64,000 bases of DNA from Salminus brasiliensis (taxonomy: Eukaryota; Chordata; Actinopteri; Characiformes; Bryconidae), in contig NC_132891.1 in the NCBI RefSeq assembly GCF_030463535.1, positions 10,404,949 through 10,468,948 of the forward strand, in the 5' to 3' direction. Below the pieces are notes generated by a model. That model saw only the letters and a program-made list of their open reading frames with translations. It did not search any database and was not told the DNA's origin. Made by a program: the position numbers and the translations under genes. Positions 1-11,000 of the stretch are shown here, piece by piece. The stretch's first letter is position 1. Each line of letters starts with the position of its first letter.

Positions 1-1044
1 ACCATCTGTTTGGAAAGTGTGGGTGTACGTGTGTGAATGAACCAGATGAAGGTGAATTTCTGGACATTCTCCCATGGTTCTTTCTCAACACCAGAACATA
101 CCAGGAAGTAACCAACTGTCTATGTGCGTAGTAGCCCGAAAGGCCTTGTTCATAAGGTGCCTGTGGAAAGAAAGCGTACTTAAACAGAAATGGAAACAGG
201 ATGCCAGAACTAGTTTTGGGATTTTTTGGGAAATCCCAGTGCACAAAAACAACAGCTCTTGCTATCAAATGTTGACAATAAGTGTTAAATAATTAATAAG
301 ACAAGATAAGATAAACAAGCTACTTATAATTTAAAACTTCTTTACCCTCTAAAGCATTTAGTGAGAATTCTGTACCCTTTTTGGCACTAAGCTAAAAAAA
401 AACCCCTCTTAACCAATTACGGGAGTTCCCCTGCACATAGTCGTACAAATAGGAATGTCACAACCGTTAAACACAGCCCACGTTTTGATCTTGGCGGCCT
501 GTTCCACTTCATTAGCGAACCTGGTTTAACCTCAGCCCGCTCCGGCTGGAATCTAGTCGAACTGCACCTGAGCGTGCACAGACCGGCGCTGGAATCCATC
601 ACGGCTTTCCGCCACTCAGGAATTCTTGGGTGATGTCACGCAATGGTAGATTATTTTTGCATACCCATATCGTTTACACTTAGCTATAATGAGTTCTGGC
701 CTTACGACATTATTAAGACGTGGAAGCATGTAATCAGTGACCTTTATGTTGCTCTTAATTAGGATTCAGGAACAAAGTAAGCCTGGAATTCTGGTCATTA
801 GTTTACAGTTGGAATAATCTCATCATTTGATAAAAGGTCAGAGTAAATTCTTTTGATGTGTCAAAGGAGACATTACGTTGGATTTACTGGCTGTTCTGGT
901 TTGGGCTGCTGCTTGTGTTTCAGAAGTCTCCGCAACTATTTAGTAAATTTGCAGAATGTCAGCTGCAGATTTTTGCAATTGGTAATTCTTCAACCCAGGT
1001 CCCCTTGTCACTTGTATATGCATATATGTATATATTGTCACTAT

Positions 1045-1260
1045 TGTGGCACAAAAACCTTGTATCTCCATTTTTGCTATTTTTTGACATTATTTGAATT
1101 TGACAGCTGTTCTTTACCTTGTTTGAACATGCACAAATGGCACAATGGATGGACCAATGGAAATGCTTCAAAATGATTTAGAATAAATTATTTTATTTAG
1201 ACATCTGTTGAAAGTTAAGAAGGTTTTTGTTTACTCCTAAAGAAGTTTTTGAGTGGCAGT
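1045..1260 (+). repeat. Dispersed repeat family A, copy 1
   Basis: The copy begins near an AACCTTGTATCTCCAT motif, runs through 'TTCTTTAC', 'GGACCAATGGAAATGCT' and 'AAAGTTAA', and ends near a GAGTGGCAGT motif. The same ordered motifs recur at about 3840-4060, 35161-35370 and 56800-56960, with partly inverted copies near 44270-44420 and 51650-51790. No coding capacity is seen. It is probably a decayed non-autonomous transposon, class unknown. Confidence 0.6.
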
Positions 1261-3839
1261 AAAAAGACTTTACTAATTAAAAAAACACTAATTATGATAA
1301 TATTAATGTGGCTAGTTGTGATTCCCCAGTATCATTGTCAATTATCATCCAATATCTGGTTTGTTTGTTCAGTGTTTCGGTTAAATAATGAATTAAAATA
1401 GTTAAAGGGCAGGTCAGTTGAGTTCAGTGCTGCTGTTGGTGGACTTTTTTGTAATTCAAATATTTCTTGCTTCCCAAGCTAACAAAAATAAAAATCCATG
1501 GTTCTTCAACTCACATGCATAACAATTCGCATACAATAAACATACAGTACGAACAGTGAGTACAGAGCATCCTTCTGAAGGCTAACAAGAACAATATGGC
1601 ATTCTCTCATTGAGAGTTACAAGTAGAATATAGTCCACTGTACCTATCCCATTCCTATTTTAACTAATGGATTGTGGATGGACTGTATTAAAGAAAGGGT
1701 CCCTCTTCCAGTGTATTAGGATTATTCCAGCAGCTGTGGTGATGCCTATGATGATAAGAGTGAGTTTATCACATGAGACATTTGTTTGTTGGGGGATAAA
1801 AGGGGCTAAACTACCAAAGTCTAGGCAATCATTGGATATTACAGCTAGCCCATTGACCTATTTTTTTTTTTTAGAATCTGCTCAAAACAGATTGAGCAGC
1901 TTCAGAAGAGGGCAGCTTCAAAGTGCATGTACAAATGTACCCTTCTGTGTGCAGCTCTTATCAGCCAGCATTTATCACTCTTACTCAAACCCATTCTGCA
2001 CAGCTTAAAAGTAGGGGGTATGGTAAAACCTATGTATCTTATACTAAGTAAATTTACTGTAGGTGGATTTGAACAAGTACATGCGATGGCTGGGGCATCA
2101 AGAAGAAGTCTGAAAGCAAAAAATATATATATATTCCTATTGCTTTAGTCTGGCTTATGTCCCGAAGACTTTGGCACAGTCCTGTAGTTACTAGAATGTC
2201 ATACTTGCTTACTCAATATTACTAATTATTTAAGAAATATATAAACTTTAATACAGTAAATATGCAATAATTAAATTATTGTATAATTAAAAGAAGGGAA
2301 ACACTTGTGCGTCTTAACTATGCATACAGGAACTGAAAGCACTTGGAATTTGCCCAAAGATAAAATGCCGGTTTTGGTAATCACTCCTGAAATGGGTAAT
2401 ATGGCGAGTGATTTCATTATCAGTAAGTCCCTATGACCAATTATTGTCTAATTTTCAGCCAGAGGACATTCTTGGAATCAAGGTTTTTTTTTTGTCATTG
2501 TTAAATCGATGACAAATCATGACCAGGGGTCATTTTGCATCATCGCTCAAAATAGTCCTGTGGTTTAGGGCAACATTTTGTGTGGCCTGGTCTGGGCATC
2601 AACATGACGACAGCACAACAAGACAACAAAAGTCCCTCTGTGGTGTGTCATTCATATTACAATAAATGAGTGCATGGTCTCTGAATATATATTATGACTT
2701 AAAAATGCATCCATTGTTGTGAACCTCTGGGTTAAAGGGGTGAGTTCACACACATATCTGCAGTGAAAGTGCTTTCCATACCTTTTAAAGCCACATGCAC
2801 ATTTTTAAGTGAAAATGGCGCCCTGATATCCTTTCATCTAAGTCAGGTAGATAGGGGCATCGCGGGCAGGATGGTTGGGGGAGCAGCACAATGAGATTTT
2901 GGCCGAGTGGGAGAGCTCATGGGTAAATTGAGGTGCTTAAAAAGGAGCTCTGTTCACATGTAACCAGATACGCTCTCCACTGGGGCCAGACATTCCACTC
3001 TACACACTGAGGAGTCTCATGAACACAGCGACCAGGAGATCAGCAGGGCCAGGCCCAGATTAATCAACACCTCTTGAACGCACGCCTTACCATACCATAC
3101 AGAACATTAACCTGGTGTAGCTGGACTGAATATAAAGAAACAGCGTAGGCATGGTCAGTTGAATTTGTGAACGTGTGCTTTATTGTACAGATTAACATTG
3201 CAGCAGTACAGGAAGCAGCAGCTGACAGTTGAAAAAACCTAAACCCGCCATCTAAATACCATGTTTTGTGAATGTACTAGAAGCCGTGGAGGACGCAGTT
3301 GGAAGGCAGCCAGTCTAAATAGCATTCGGTGGTGAATACTGTGGATTTGGCTTCCGTGTGGAATTCAGTTACCATGACAACACGGAGAGAACATTCTGCT
3401 GGGTAATCTTCAAGCGGCAAAAATGCTTCTGTCATATCCACTGTTCACATGTTGTGAAGCTGAATTATTACATGCATACTCTTAAGGGGGGAAAGAAAGG
3501 TGCTACGAACGGCTCTTTAAGTTATGTCATAGAAAACCCACGATTGCCTCCCCAAGAAACATGTCTGGAGAAGAAACAAGGTTTGAGGAACCTCCTAGAA
3601 TGTCTGCACTGTGTGGAAGTTCTTTAACACTAAAATTGTTCTCAAAGGGAACCATATGTTTAAAATATATATATAATGGAACCATTTGTGACCCATTTTG
3701 GTACCTTTTAAGCCACTGATTTGCTGATTTGGCAATGCTGAAGGGGTTCTTTGCAGGGATGCTATACAACAACTTTTACTTCTTTATATATACTTTTAAT
3801 GAATGATTCTTAAAATAAAAAATGTCCAATAAAAAAAAC

Positions 3840-4060
3840 ATGTATCTTCATTTTTGTCTGTTTTTAGTTTTCTCCATCTGTTGAACCCTGTAGCTGCTAC
3901 ACTGTGTCAACCCTGTACACTGTGTCAATAATCCAGGATGAATGGACAAATAGAAATGCTCTAAAGGAATTGGAATGAACTCTTATGTCACATTGACTTC
4001 CATTCAAAGTTAAGCACAGTTTTGTCTTCTTCTGTGAAGTCAACATTTTGGAAATACATG
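3840..4060 (+). repeat. Dispersed repeat family A, copy 2
   Basis: It shares 'TGTATCTTCATTTTTG', 'ATGGACAAATAGAAATGCT' and 'CATTGACTTCCATT' with the copies at 1.05 kb, 35.2 kb and 56.8 kb. A short local duplication of a 'CTGTACACTGTGTCAA' stretch lies inside it. Confidence 0.6.
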
Positions 4061-4511
4061 TTTTTCATTGGACAGCGAGGATATGGCACATATATAGAAC
4101 CCATTAACAACCTATTAACATTTATTTGTTTTTTTTATGTCACACAAGCCAATCCATTTACATATCTGCCTATTCAGCCTACACCAGTTTAGCTCCCACA
4201 TTCACACAGTGTTTCAGAATTTAGGCAGCCAATCAAAAATCTTTCAGTCTGATTAATTGTTTAAAAGCATAAATGCAAAAACAGACTGGAAATAATGTCC
4301 ATAATTAAATTCTGACTATTTTATTAAATTTAATTTGAATTGAATAATTTTTTTGTGCTCAAACCAATAAACATCAAAACTGGGACCTTGATGGAAATAC
4401 AAATACAAAAACGAACTATAAGATATGTAAGCTCTATACCTTGCAGATGTCTCTCCTAACACTGTGCATCCAACTCAAGAAGCAGTTCGCATTTAGAAAG
4501 ATTTAGGAATC

Positions 4512-4517
4512 TTTATT
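4512..4517 (-). terminator. Candidate polyadenylation signal for the miR-200 primary transcript
   Basis: TTTATT on the plus strand reads AATAAA on the minus strand, about 450 bases beyond the mir-429 hairpin in the direction of transcription. The hexamer is common by chance in AT-rich DNA, so this is only a candidate 3' end. Confidence 0.25.
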
Positions 4518-4957
4518 TTTTCTTTTTTAAAGCAGGCTGCACACACTGTCCAAAAACCAAGCTCAATTCCTCTTCACAAAAATATGACCAGGGCATGATG
4601 GATGACAAGCATGACTTCGGTGTGGAGGAGAGAAACTCTGACTCATGACACATGGAAGAGCATTGTAAATGGCAGCAGTCTTCCAGTGTGGGGTTCATAG
4701 TTCCTCATACAGGCCTGAGCCAGAACCTTACTGTGTTCCATTTCGATCGCTGGCTGAATAACCGCGATGATTCAGGACTTACTGTATATTTGTGCTTCCC
4801 AATAGGCCTCTAAAGTCTTTCATACGTAGACAGAAAACACACTGATAGGGTAGTTTGCTTGATAAGCAGGCATGAAAATGACTTCCAGGGTACGATCTTT
4901 CCTGTTGTAGGCAGTAACAGTTGGGCACAAGTTGCGCACTGACCGACGCTTGTGCCA

Positions 4958-5033
4958 TGTAATGGACGGCATTACCAGACAGTATTAGACACAAATAGTT
5001 AGATCTAACCGTGTCTGGTAAGACGCCAATCAG
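4958..5033 (-). ncRNA. mir429: mir-429 precursor hairpin (miR-200 family)
   Basis: On the minus strand the mature 3p sequence occupies 4966-4987, begins TAATACTGTCTGG and ends GCCGT, matching vertebrate miR-429 as I recall it over its full length. The seed is AAUACUG, shared with miR-200b. The complementary 5p arm lies at 5004-5024 and begins GTCTTACCAGACA, so the two arms fold into one hairpin with a loop of about 16 bases (4988-5003). MiR-429 is a post-transcriptional repressor loaded into Argonaute, and the family targets ZEB1/ZEB2 messages and keeps cells epithelial. It is the last of three family members, about 2.4 kb downstream of mir-200a on the same strand, and probably shares their primary transcript. 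Teleosts have a second cluster with a miR-429 paralogue; the 200b/200a neighbours make this the 429a type. Confidence 0.96.
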
Positions 5034-5819
5034 CAGGCCTTGCTTCTTGACCCAACGCCCAAAATACGTGAATATCTGCCAAGTTTCAGGCTCTAGAAAA
5101 AAGGAAAGAAGTGAAGTGCAGTAAAATATGGAACAAACTGTGACTGAAAAGTAATGAACGCTTCTTGCATCAACTCTGAAACGGGAAGAATCCAGAGTAC
5201 GTTTACACAGAGGCTCGAGAGAGAGAGGAGAAAAAATAGCAGAACAAAAGAGAAGCTGCAAAGCCTTACGCTCTCTGCTTGCTTTGTGTTGGTAAATGAT
5301 GTGACTTTGTAAAGCTGGCTAATAAAAATCCAAAAGGGACATGAATAACAAGCATGACTCAATTTCATACATCTGTGACACAGATAAAGAAAAAGTACCC
5401 CAGACGGGCAAACATGGGCGCGGTTCAATATTTATGAGTCAGTTCTTCCACCTTAAACAAACACTGGGTTGTAAAGACCATGTTTGACATTTGCTTAGAT
5501 CTGTACATTCTGTTATTTTTTCTTTTTTCGTGACAAAAAGGAGGATTTTCAGCTGTGAAAAGCTGTAAAATAGGAGCTTTAATCTCTTCTCCTTCACGTA
5601 ACCTTTGGGAAAGTTCCAGAGCCTGGGTCATAGGGTTTGTAGTGCTGTTTCTGTGAAATATTTATGTTTCCATTATGTTATCGTTATTTTAAGGTAACAG
5701 ATATGCAGATTCTACTCTGTTTAACTGTGGAAATGTGTGGCATTCTTAAATAAATGCTTTTTTAAACATGCATTAACCATAAAAATTCTCTACACACTAT
5801 TTAGGAATACATATATACG

Positions 5820-6130
5820 AGCTGGGACGGGCGCATGGTGGTGGGAACGGGAAGAGGAGGAGTCCTGGGTATCGTTAAAGTCTATTTTTTGCCGCGAACG
5901 TTCAGGTGAGCTCATGTGTCGGTTGCAGGATGTGCCACGCAAGTAAGATGAGATGAGCCAATCACAGCTCGCCTACAGTCACAAAAGCCACACAGAGCGC
6001 AGGGAGGGGGAGGGGATGAGGAAACGTCTTTCGGCAGGCCGGTTCAACAGGCAACGGACTGGTATTCTTTAACTAAAGCTGGGTGGGGTCAGCCCGGTAA
6101 AAGACAAGGAGAGAGAGAGAGAGGGAAGTG
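5820..6130. other. GC-richer block between mir-200a and mir-429
   Basis: This segment is clearly richer in G and C than its surroundings. It holds an E-box (CAGGTG at 5903-5908), a CCAAT element near 5958, purine-rich GGGAGGGGGAGGGG near 6002 and a short GA repeat at its right end. It sits inside the presumed primary transcript. It could be a conserved intronic element or an internal promoter for mir-429. I see no open frame worth calling. Confidence 0.3.
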
Positions 6131-6349
6131 AATACAACAAAGTGGAGAACATTTAGACACTCCCCGTCTTTTCCCTCTCTTTCCCCCCCTCAAGTAATTT
6201 CTCATGACCTGTCCCATTATTTCCTGCTAACGCCTCTGAGCAGTCACAAAAGCAGTCTGCCAGTCATTCTGACGCACACGAAACCCTACAACACACTCCT
6301 TCCCCCGGTTTCACCTGCCTGGCCTTGGAATTATTAACGTAATGGTACA

Positions 6350-6530
6350 CCATATAAAAAGGGGGTTCTTTAAAAAGTATCTTGGGATACTTATATGTCA
6401 TGGTTCTTTGAAGAACCTTTCTAAAAATCATTCTATATAGCACCAAAAAGGGTTCTAGTATTGTTAGGAGTCAAGAAATCTTTACTCTGTACTATAAAAA
6501 AACTTTTTTTTTGCTAGGAGTGTACACTAA
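6350..6530. repeat. GGTTCTT/AAGAACC-rich MITE fragment
   Basis: The block contains GGTTCTTTGAAGAACC (a near-perfect short palindrome), 'TATATAGCACCAAAAAGG' and further GGTTCT units. The same vocabulary recurs near 3640, 10.3, 13.5, 26.1, 28.4, 29.7, 53.5-54.3 and 55.4-56.2 kb, so it is one dispersed family. Confidence 0.55.
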
Positions 6531-7378
6531 AAATAAAGGCTTAACATTTTTTGGCTTAAATAACCAATATGGCTTGGTTATGTGGAGTTTCTTTAGACAG
6601 TAAAAATTATCCTCATACTTGCACATCACATTGAGTTAAGCATTAAGTTTTTTTTTTTTTTAAAAACCATCCACTGAAAAGTTTTCCATAGCTTTTCTAC
6701 AGCGTTCTGTAGCTTGGCTTCAAAAAACCCTTCCTTGGCACCTTTTTTTGCTGATGGTGCTAAAATGGTGCATAAATCACACAAACCCCATTTGTCTTTG
6801 GGATTTTTCAAATTATGAAGATCCTTAGAGTCCTTAAAACTAATGATCCATATGTGGGCTCACTACACTATTTACTTATTAGTTACAAAGTATTTACTGC
6901 ATTTTAAAAAGTTAAAAGATTATTTGGGATCATCAATGTATGTTAAAATAAAATGCTGACACCAAGAAGATTCATCCGAAGAATAACACCCTCCCATGTT
7001 CCAGGGAAACCTGTGTGTGTATTGCAAACTGTGCATTAAACACCTGCCCTGTCCCGGTATTTTCATACCAACAGTGAGAATCAAGACAAAACAAGTGCCG
7101 TCGAGCACAATGTGGGCGATTAGGACAGTTACTGTGACAACAACTGTGATGATGTGACCCTTTCTTCTTTGGTTGCCTTGCTGACAACACTAACAAATGC
7201 TGGCTTTTGGCACAGCATTAATCCTGGAGACCAGCTCGAGTAAATGCTAGTGAAGATTACACCAAAAGAAAAAGAGAGAGAGGATTCAACATGTCAGAGG
7301 TTACCTGTTGTCCAACGTGGACATGCTAATCGCAAGACCTAAGACAAAGTGCAGAAAATCCTTCGGAGTATTTGGGCC

Positions 7379-7450
7379 ACCCAACAAACATCGTTACCAG
7401 ACAGTGTTAGAAAACAGATACACAGTCCAGCACTGTCCGGTAAGATGGGT
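7379..7450 (-). ncRNA. mir200a: mir-200a precursor hairpin
   Basis: Mature miR-200a-3p lies at 7388-7409 on the minus strand, beginning TAACACTGTCTGG and ending ACGATGT, identical to the vertebrate form as I remember it. The seed is AACACUG, one base different from miR-200b/429, which gives it a distinct target set shared with miR-141. The 5p arm at 7426-7447 begins CATCTTACCGGACAG and pairs with the 3p arm; the hairpin base is closed by ACCCA/TGGGT at 7379-7383 and 7446-7450. It lies about 210 bases downstream of mir-200b on the same strand, so the two are surely co-transcribed. An antisense open frame crosses the hairpin but has no protein similarity and is a shadow. Confidence 0.97.
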
Positions 7451-7587
7451 GCTAAGTGCCACTGGTCCAAGTAAAGTTGGCTTTGCATTGGCAAAACTGG
7501 TTCGGAAGGCCTCGCGGAAACAGGCCCAACTTTTGTGGAGGGGAAACTAGGCCACGGTGTGCCGTGGCTTCTTCTGAAGTCGACAGT

Positions 7588-7668
7588 AGACAGCCATCAT
7601 CATCATTACCAGGCAGTATTAGAGAGAGAGAAGATATCCAATGCTGCCTCGTAAGATGGAGAAGACTA
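7588..7668 (-). ncRNA. mir200b: mir-200b precursor hairpin
   Basis: Mature miR-200b-3p lies at 7600-7621 on the minus strand (begins TAATACTGCCTGG, ends ATGATGA) and matches the vertebrate sequence as recalled over its full length; the seed is AAUACUG. The 5p arm at 7637-7658 begins CATCTTACGAGGCAG and ends ATTGGA. The loop is a TC-rich run at 7622-7636. MiR-200b is the founder member of the family that represses ZEB1/ZEB2 and so protects epithelial identity. It is the first hairpin of the cluster in the direction of transcription, so its upstream flank (above 7.7 kb) should hold the promoter. The precursor ends are estimated from pairing and could move by several bases. Confidence 0.97.
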
Positions 7669-8110
7669 TCCAAACAGTTCGTGGAATGAGAGCGAAAACT
7701 ACAGCTCCTTCTTATAGATCATTATTTCTAGATAGTGCAACGTCTCACTGTCACATGCCAAAACCTCACCATTTGAAACTGTGGACTTTAATGGAGGACA
7801 GGCCGATAAAATAGTGCAGATTCACAAAAATGCTTTTTGCTTCTGCTGTAAAGTTGTTGTTTTTTTTTGTCCACCATTTTGGAAAGGTTTTGTTATGACA
7901 GCGGAGGTCTGAAAGCCTGAAGGAGTCAGTTGAGATCCTGTTTAATGTGTTCCCCCAGTGTTGCATCAGACCCGATACTAACCACCATAAAACAGTAAAA
8001 GAGTAGCTATGATGAGCTGGGGCTGATAACAGAGCTCTAGCACAGTGAACCACCTGCCCTGAGGAAGTGGAGAGGCATAAAGGAGGATATACAGCAACAA
8101 CAACAGACAT

Positions 8111-8129
8111 ACACACACACACACACACA
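8111..8129. repeat. (AC)n microsatellite
   Basis: About nine AC units followed by a short A run. Confidence 0.95.
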
Positions 8130-8279
8130 AAAAAAAACGACTGGCTCCAAAAACTGGTATAGCTGGAATTGTGAACACGTAGTTGATGGCTTTGTTCTTT
8201 CTGTTAGCTGCAGCTTAGCCAAGCAACCGAGGCTGGGAGAGAGTGGGCCACTGAGGCAGTTAATAATTGTCCAAACCTG

Positions 8280-8700
8280 TTCTGACTGGTCTGATTTGAC
8301 ATCATGGGCTGCAGAGCTGCTCTATCTTACAATAGAACCCTGGCTTTAGACGGCATCGGGCTACGGCACACCCCACCCACCGACCCCCAACCCGAGGACT
8401 GCGATGTCGAAAGCTACAAAGGCCTGGACTGGGTGGTGCTGATTTTTGCTCATCTTCTGGGGGACATTGGAGAGACAGGCCCCGCATTGTTACTAAGCGA
8501 TGAGAACGCAGCACAAATGCTACCGGATGTCGCTAAGGCATAGACTTTCTGTATTACTGTGTGCAGTGATAACAGCACAGAGGAATGCTGGGCAGACTGG
8601 ACTGAACTGCGACCGAGCTCTGTGTGCGGAAGGTCATTCTCCACACCTTTCGTTTACTGAATAACGCCTGCCGTTTACAGCCATGCCGTGAGGCGTTTTG
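8280..8700. other. Unassigned GC-richer segment upstream of mir-200b
   Basis: A mixed-composition segment about 0.7 kb upstream of the mir-200b hairpin, without recognisable repeats. A 79-codon plus-strand frame (8304-8543) crosses it, but the translation resembles nothing I know and it lies antisense to the presumed primary transcript. It may be a conserved non-coding element or 5' exon of the primary transcript. Confidence 0.25.
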
Positions 8701-9654
8701 CAGTTTTTTTTCTTTGGAAAAATGCACACATATGAGAACAGAATCCTGGAGTAGTAGGATCACAGTGCTTCATTTAGGTTATTATATAAGAGTATTATTA
8801 CATCTGGTACTTTCCTATTTTTACCTACTTTACCTATTTTACCATTGTTCTTCAAGCTTTTCAACCACACTGTTGTAGCATTTACGTACAAGTATTTTAG
8901 CTCAAACATGAGTAATTACTGGTCATCGTCAACCTAAAGTCCATAGTCCAACCTAAAGCAGTCAGATTAATGCACTAAAGTGAAAAGGTTTTCAATCAAA
9001 TGAATTAAAATGAATAATTGAAATAAGATGTAGATGATGAAGAAGAAGCTGCAGGAGAAGAGCACGACTTAAAAAATAAGACTAAGTTAGTGAGTGAGTG
9101 AGAAAGTCCAGAAGAAAAGGTGGTTAAAAAAGAGTGAGCATATAAATGAGAGTGAGAGAAAGAGAGAGTACCTGTAACCTTACCGTGGTGAAAGGGGCTC
9201 AGATAAAGAATGTGACAAAAAAAAAGTGAGTAAGGGGGAAAGAAAAGAAAGAAAAAAAAAATCTCAGATTTCCACCAAGTTGCCTGAGAAGGCTGCGGCT
9301 TCCTCTTGCTCAGTCAGGACCCATGAAATGAAAACCCCAAGCAGACCTGCTCTCCCAGACTGCAGCCTCTATTTAGTTAATCATCAGCATTATAAACCAG
9401 TGCTGCAGGCCTTCTGAGAAAGAAAAGAGAGAGAGAGAGGGGAGAAAGAGGGAGAAACAGGAAAGAGAATAAGCGTTAAAGACAGCAGAGTGAGGCAGGA
9501 AACACGACACAAGTGCATACCCTTAACCATCGGTCTGAAAGAGCCTGGTCCACCTTAGTCCCTAAGTCCCATTCTTTTCTTCCTCTCTCTCTCTCTCTCT
9601 CTTTCTCTTTTTTCAACCAAATTACTGCAGGTCATCTCCTGGTTCATCGGCGGT

Positions 9655-9708
9655 CAGGTGTGCTTTAACCTCGTTCCCACTCTGCCTAGAGTGAAGTGTG
9701 CTCAGGTG
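9655..9708. promoter_or_regulatory. Paired CAGGTG E-boxes upstream of mir-200b
   Basis: CAGGTG occurs at 9655-9660 and 9703-9708, 48 bases apart, about 2 kb upstream of the mir-200b hairpin. A GGAATG (TEAD-like) motif follows near 9726. CAGGTG is the core bound by ZEB/Snail repressors. Two copies in 54 bases are suggestive but could be chance. Confidence 0.3.
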
Positions 9709-10306
9709 ACCAGGCCCTCCTCGCTGGAATGTGACTCCACAGTGAAATGACCAATCCGAAGGCTAAACTAGGGTGAACCTTAATCAATAGTTGGTGTCTG
9801 TGTGAAGAACAAAGCCAGGGGAAACCGTAAACCTTAGTTAAAGGCGGGCCTTGTGCTGCCAGCTCTAATTGCGTTTCAGCTTTTAATGGGTGTGTTGCTG
9901 TTGCGTCGTGTCACTGTGGGCATCGCTGGCCCACTATGCTGAACTCTAACATTTAGCGAACGTTTAACTTCATTAAACCGTGGCGGCCTTTCTTCTTCCA
10001 GTTGGTTAATGGTTGAAGGGTAATCAGCCTTTTTGCTGCGGTGTATTTTGAATATCTCTTCCACATTTAAATTCCTGCGACCGTCTTCCTCAGCCTTTCA
10101 CTTTCTGTTCCGACTGGTGGTAGAAATGGATCTAATGTATTTGCATTATGTAAACTCGTCTGTCAAGACACGTTGCAAAGGCCTACTGAAAGGTGGAATG
10201 TGCAGGGGTTAAAAAAAGGTGCTATTCAGAGGCTTGTCAACAAGCTATTGTCTGTATGTTATGTACATGGCTCCAAATTGTCTGTATGTTATGTAGCTAT
10301 CTAGCT

Positions 10307-10658
10307 GCATTCTTAAAAATAAGGGTGCCAAAAAGGTGTTCTTTGGGGAGAAACCCTGGGCCCCATGAAAAGATATTACACTAGGCCCCACGACTCACAA
10401 TTCTGCCAAAACACTAAATAATTAATAAATGTTTTAGGCCCCCTGTCAGTTGTCTTAACCACCAACCCTTGTAGGATCCCTAAAAACCTTTCAGGGAACC
10501 TTTCTTCAGGGAAACGGATGTAGGAGGAACTCTTAAGTTGTCATAGAGCCATGATGTGAAGGTTCTTCATGCTCGACCTTAGTTCTTTATGGAATCTAAA
10601 GTTTTTTCTAAGGCATTTCCTAAAAATCTCCTTGTGGCACCTTGGATTTAAGAGTGTA
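10307..10658. mobile_element. MITE with terminal inverted repeats (GGTTCTT family)
   Basis: The left end GCATTCTTAAAAATAAGGGT at 10307-10326 is a diverged reverse complement of the right end at 10635-10658 (ACCTTGGATTTAAGAGTGT), giving terminal inverted repeats of about 22 bases around a 350-base non-coding body rich in GGTTCTT and AAGAACC-type motifs. This is the most complete copy of a family found in at least eight places in the window. The transposon superfamily cannot be assigned from the sequence alone. Confidence 0.6.
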
Positions 10659-10958
10659 TGTTCAAGGTAACTTCATATTCCTATACTTTATATCGTAATA
10701 ATACAAAGTAATATTACGTAAGCTTAAAGAAAGGCAGCGATCTATCCGCATATGGCTGAAGAAAGGATGAATATCTAGCAGGAACAGATACTCAGAGCCT
10801 GAATTTAACATGAACAGCAGCACACTGCTCGGTCGCAGTCGCACTGATTAAAATGGCTGTTCTTTAGCAAACAAACCCAGTGTGCTGAACTTCTCTGACC
10901 TCTCACCTGTGCATGATAATTAACACTCCATTTTCCTCCTTCTGGCCTCATGAAGGAA

Positions 10959-10961
<3 letters not shown>

Positions 10962-10997
<36 letters not shown>
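10962..10997. repeat. (CA)n microsatellite
   Basis: A perfect run of about 18 CA units. Confidence 0.98.

Positions 10998-11000
<3 letters not shown>

Larger units (their letters stand above)
1..4900. other. Gene-free flank downstream of the microRNA cluster
   Basis: I see no exon with convincing coding character on either strand. The stretch is AT-rich and holds two copies of a dispersed repeat (about 1045-1260 and 3840-4060) and a piece related to the GGTTCTT-rich MITE family near 3640-3730. By human synteny a ttll10 orthologue might lie beyond the left edge, but nothing in the window shows it. Confidence 0.6.

Noticed and set aside
7308..7689. Plus-strand frames across the mir-200a and mir-200b hairpins
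   Set aside because: They are antisense to the microRNAs and carry no protein similarity.
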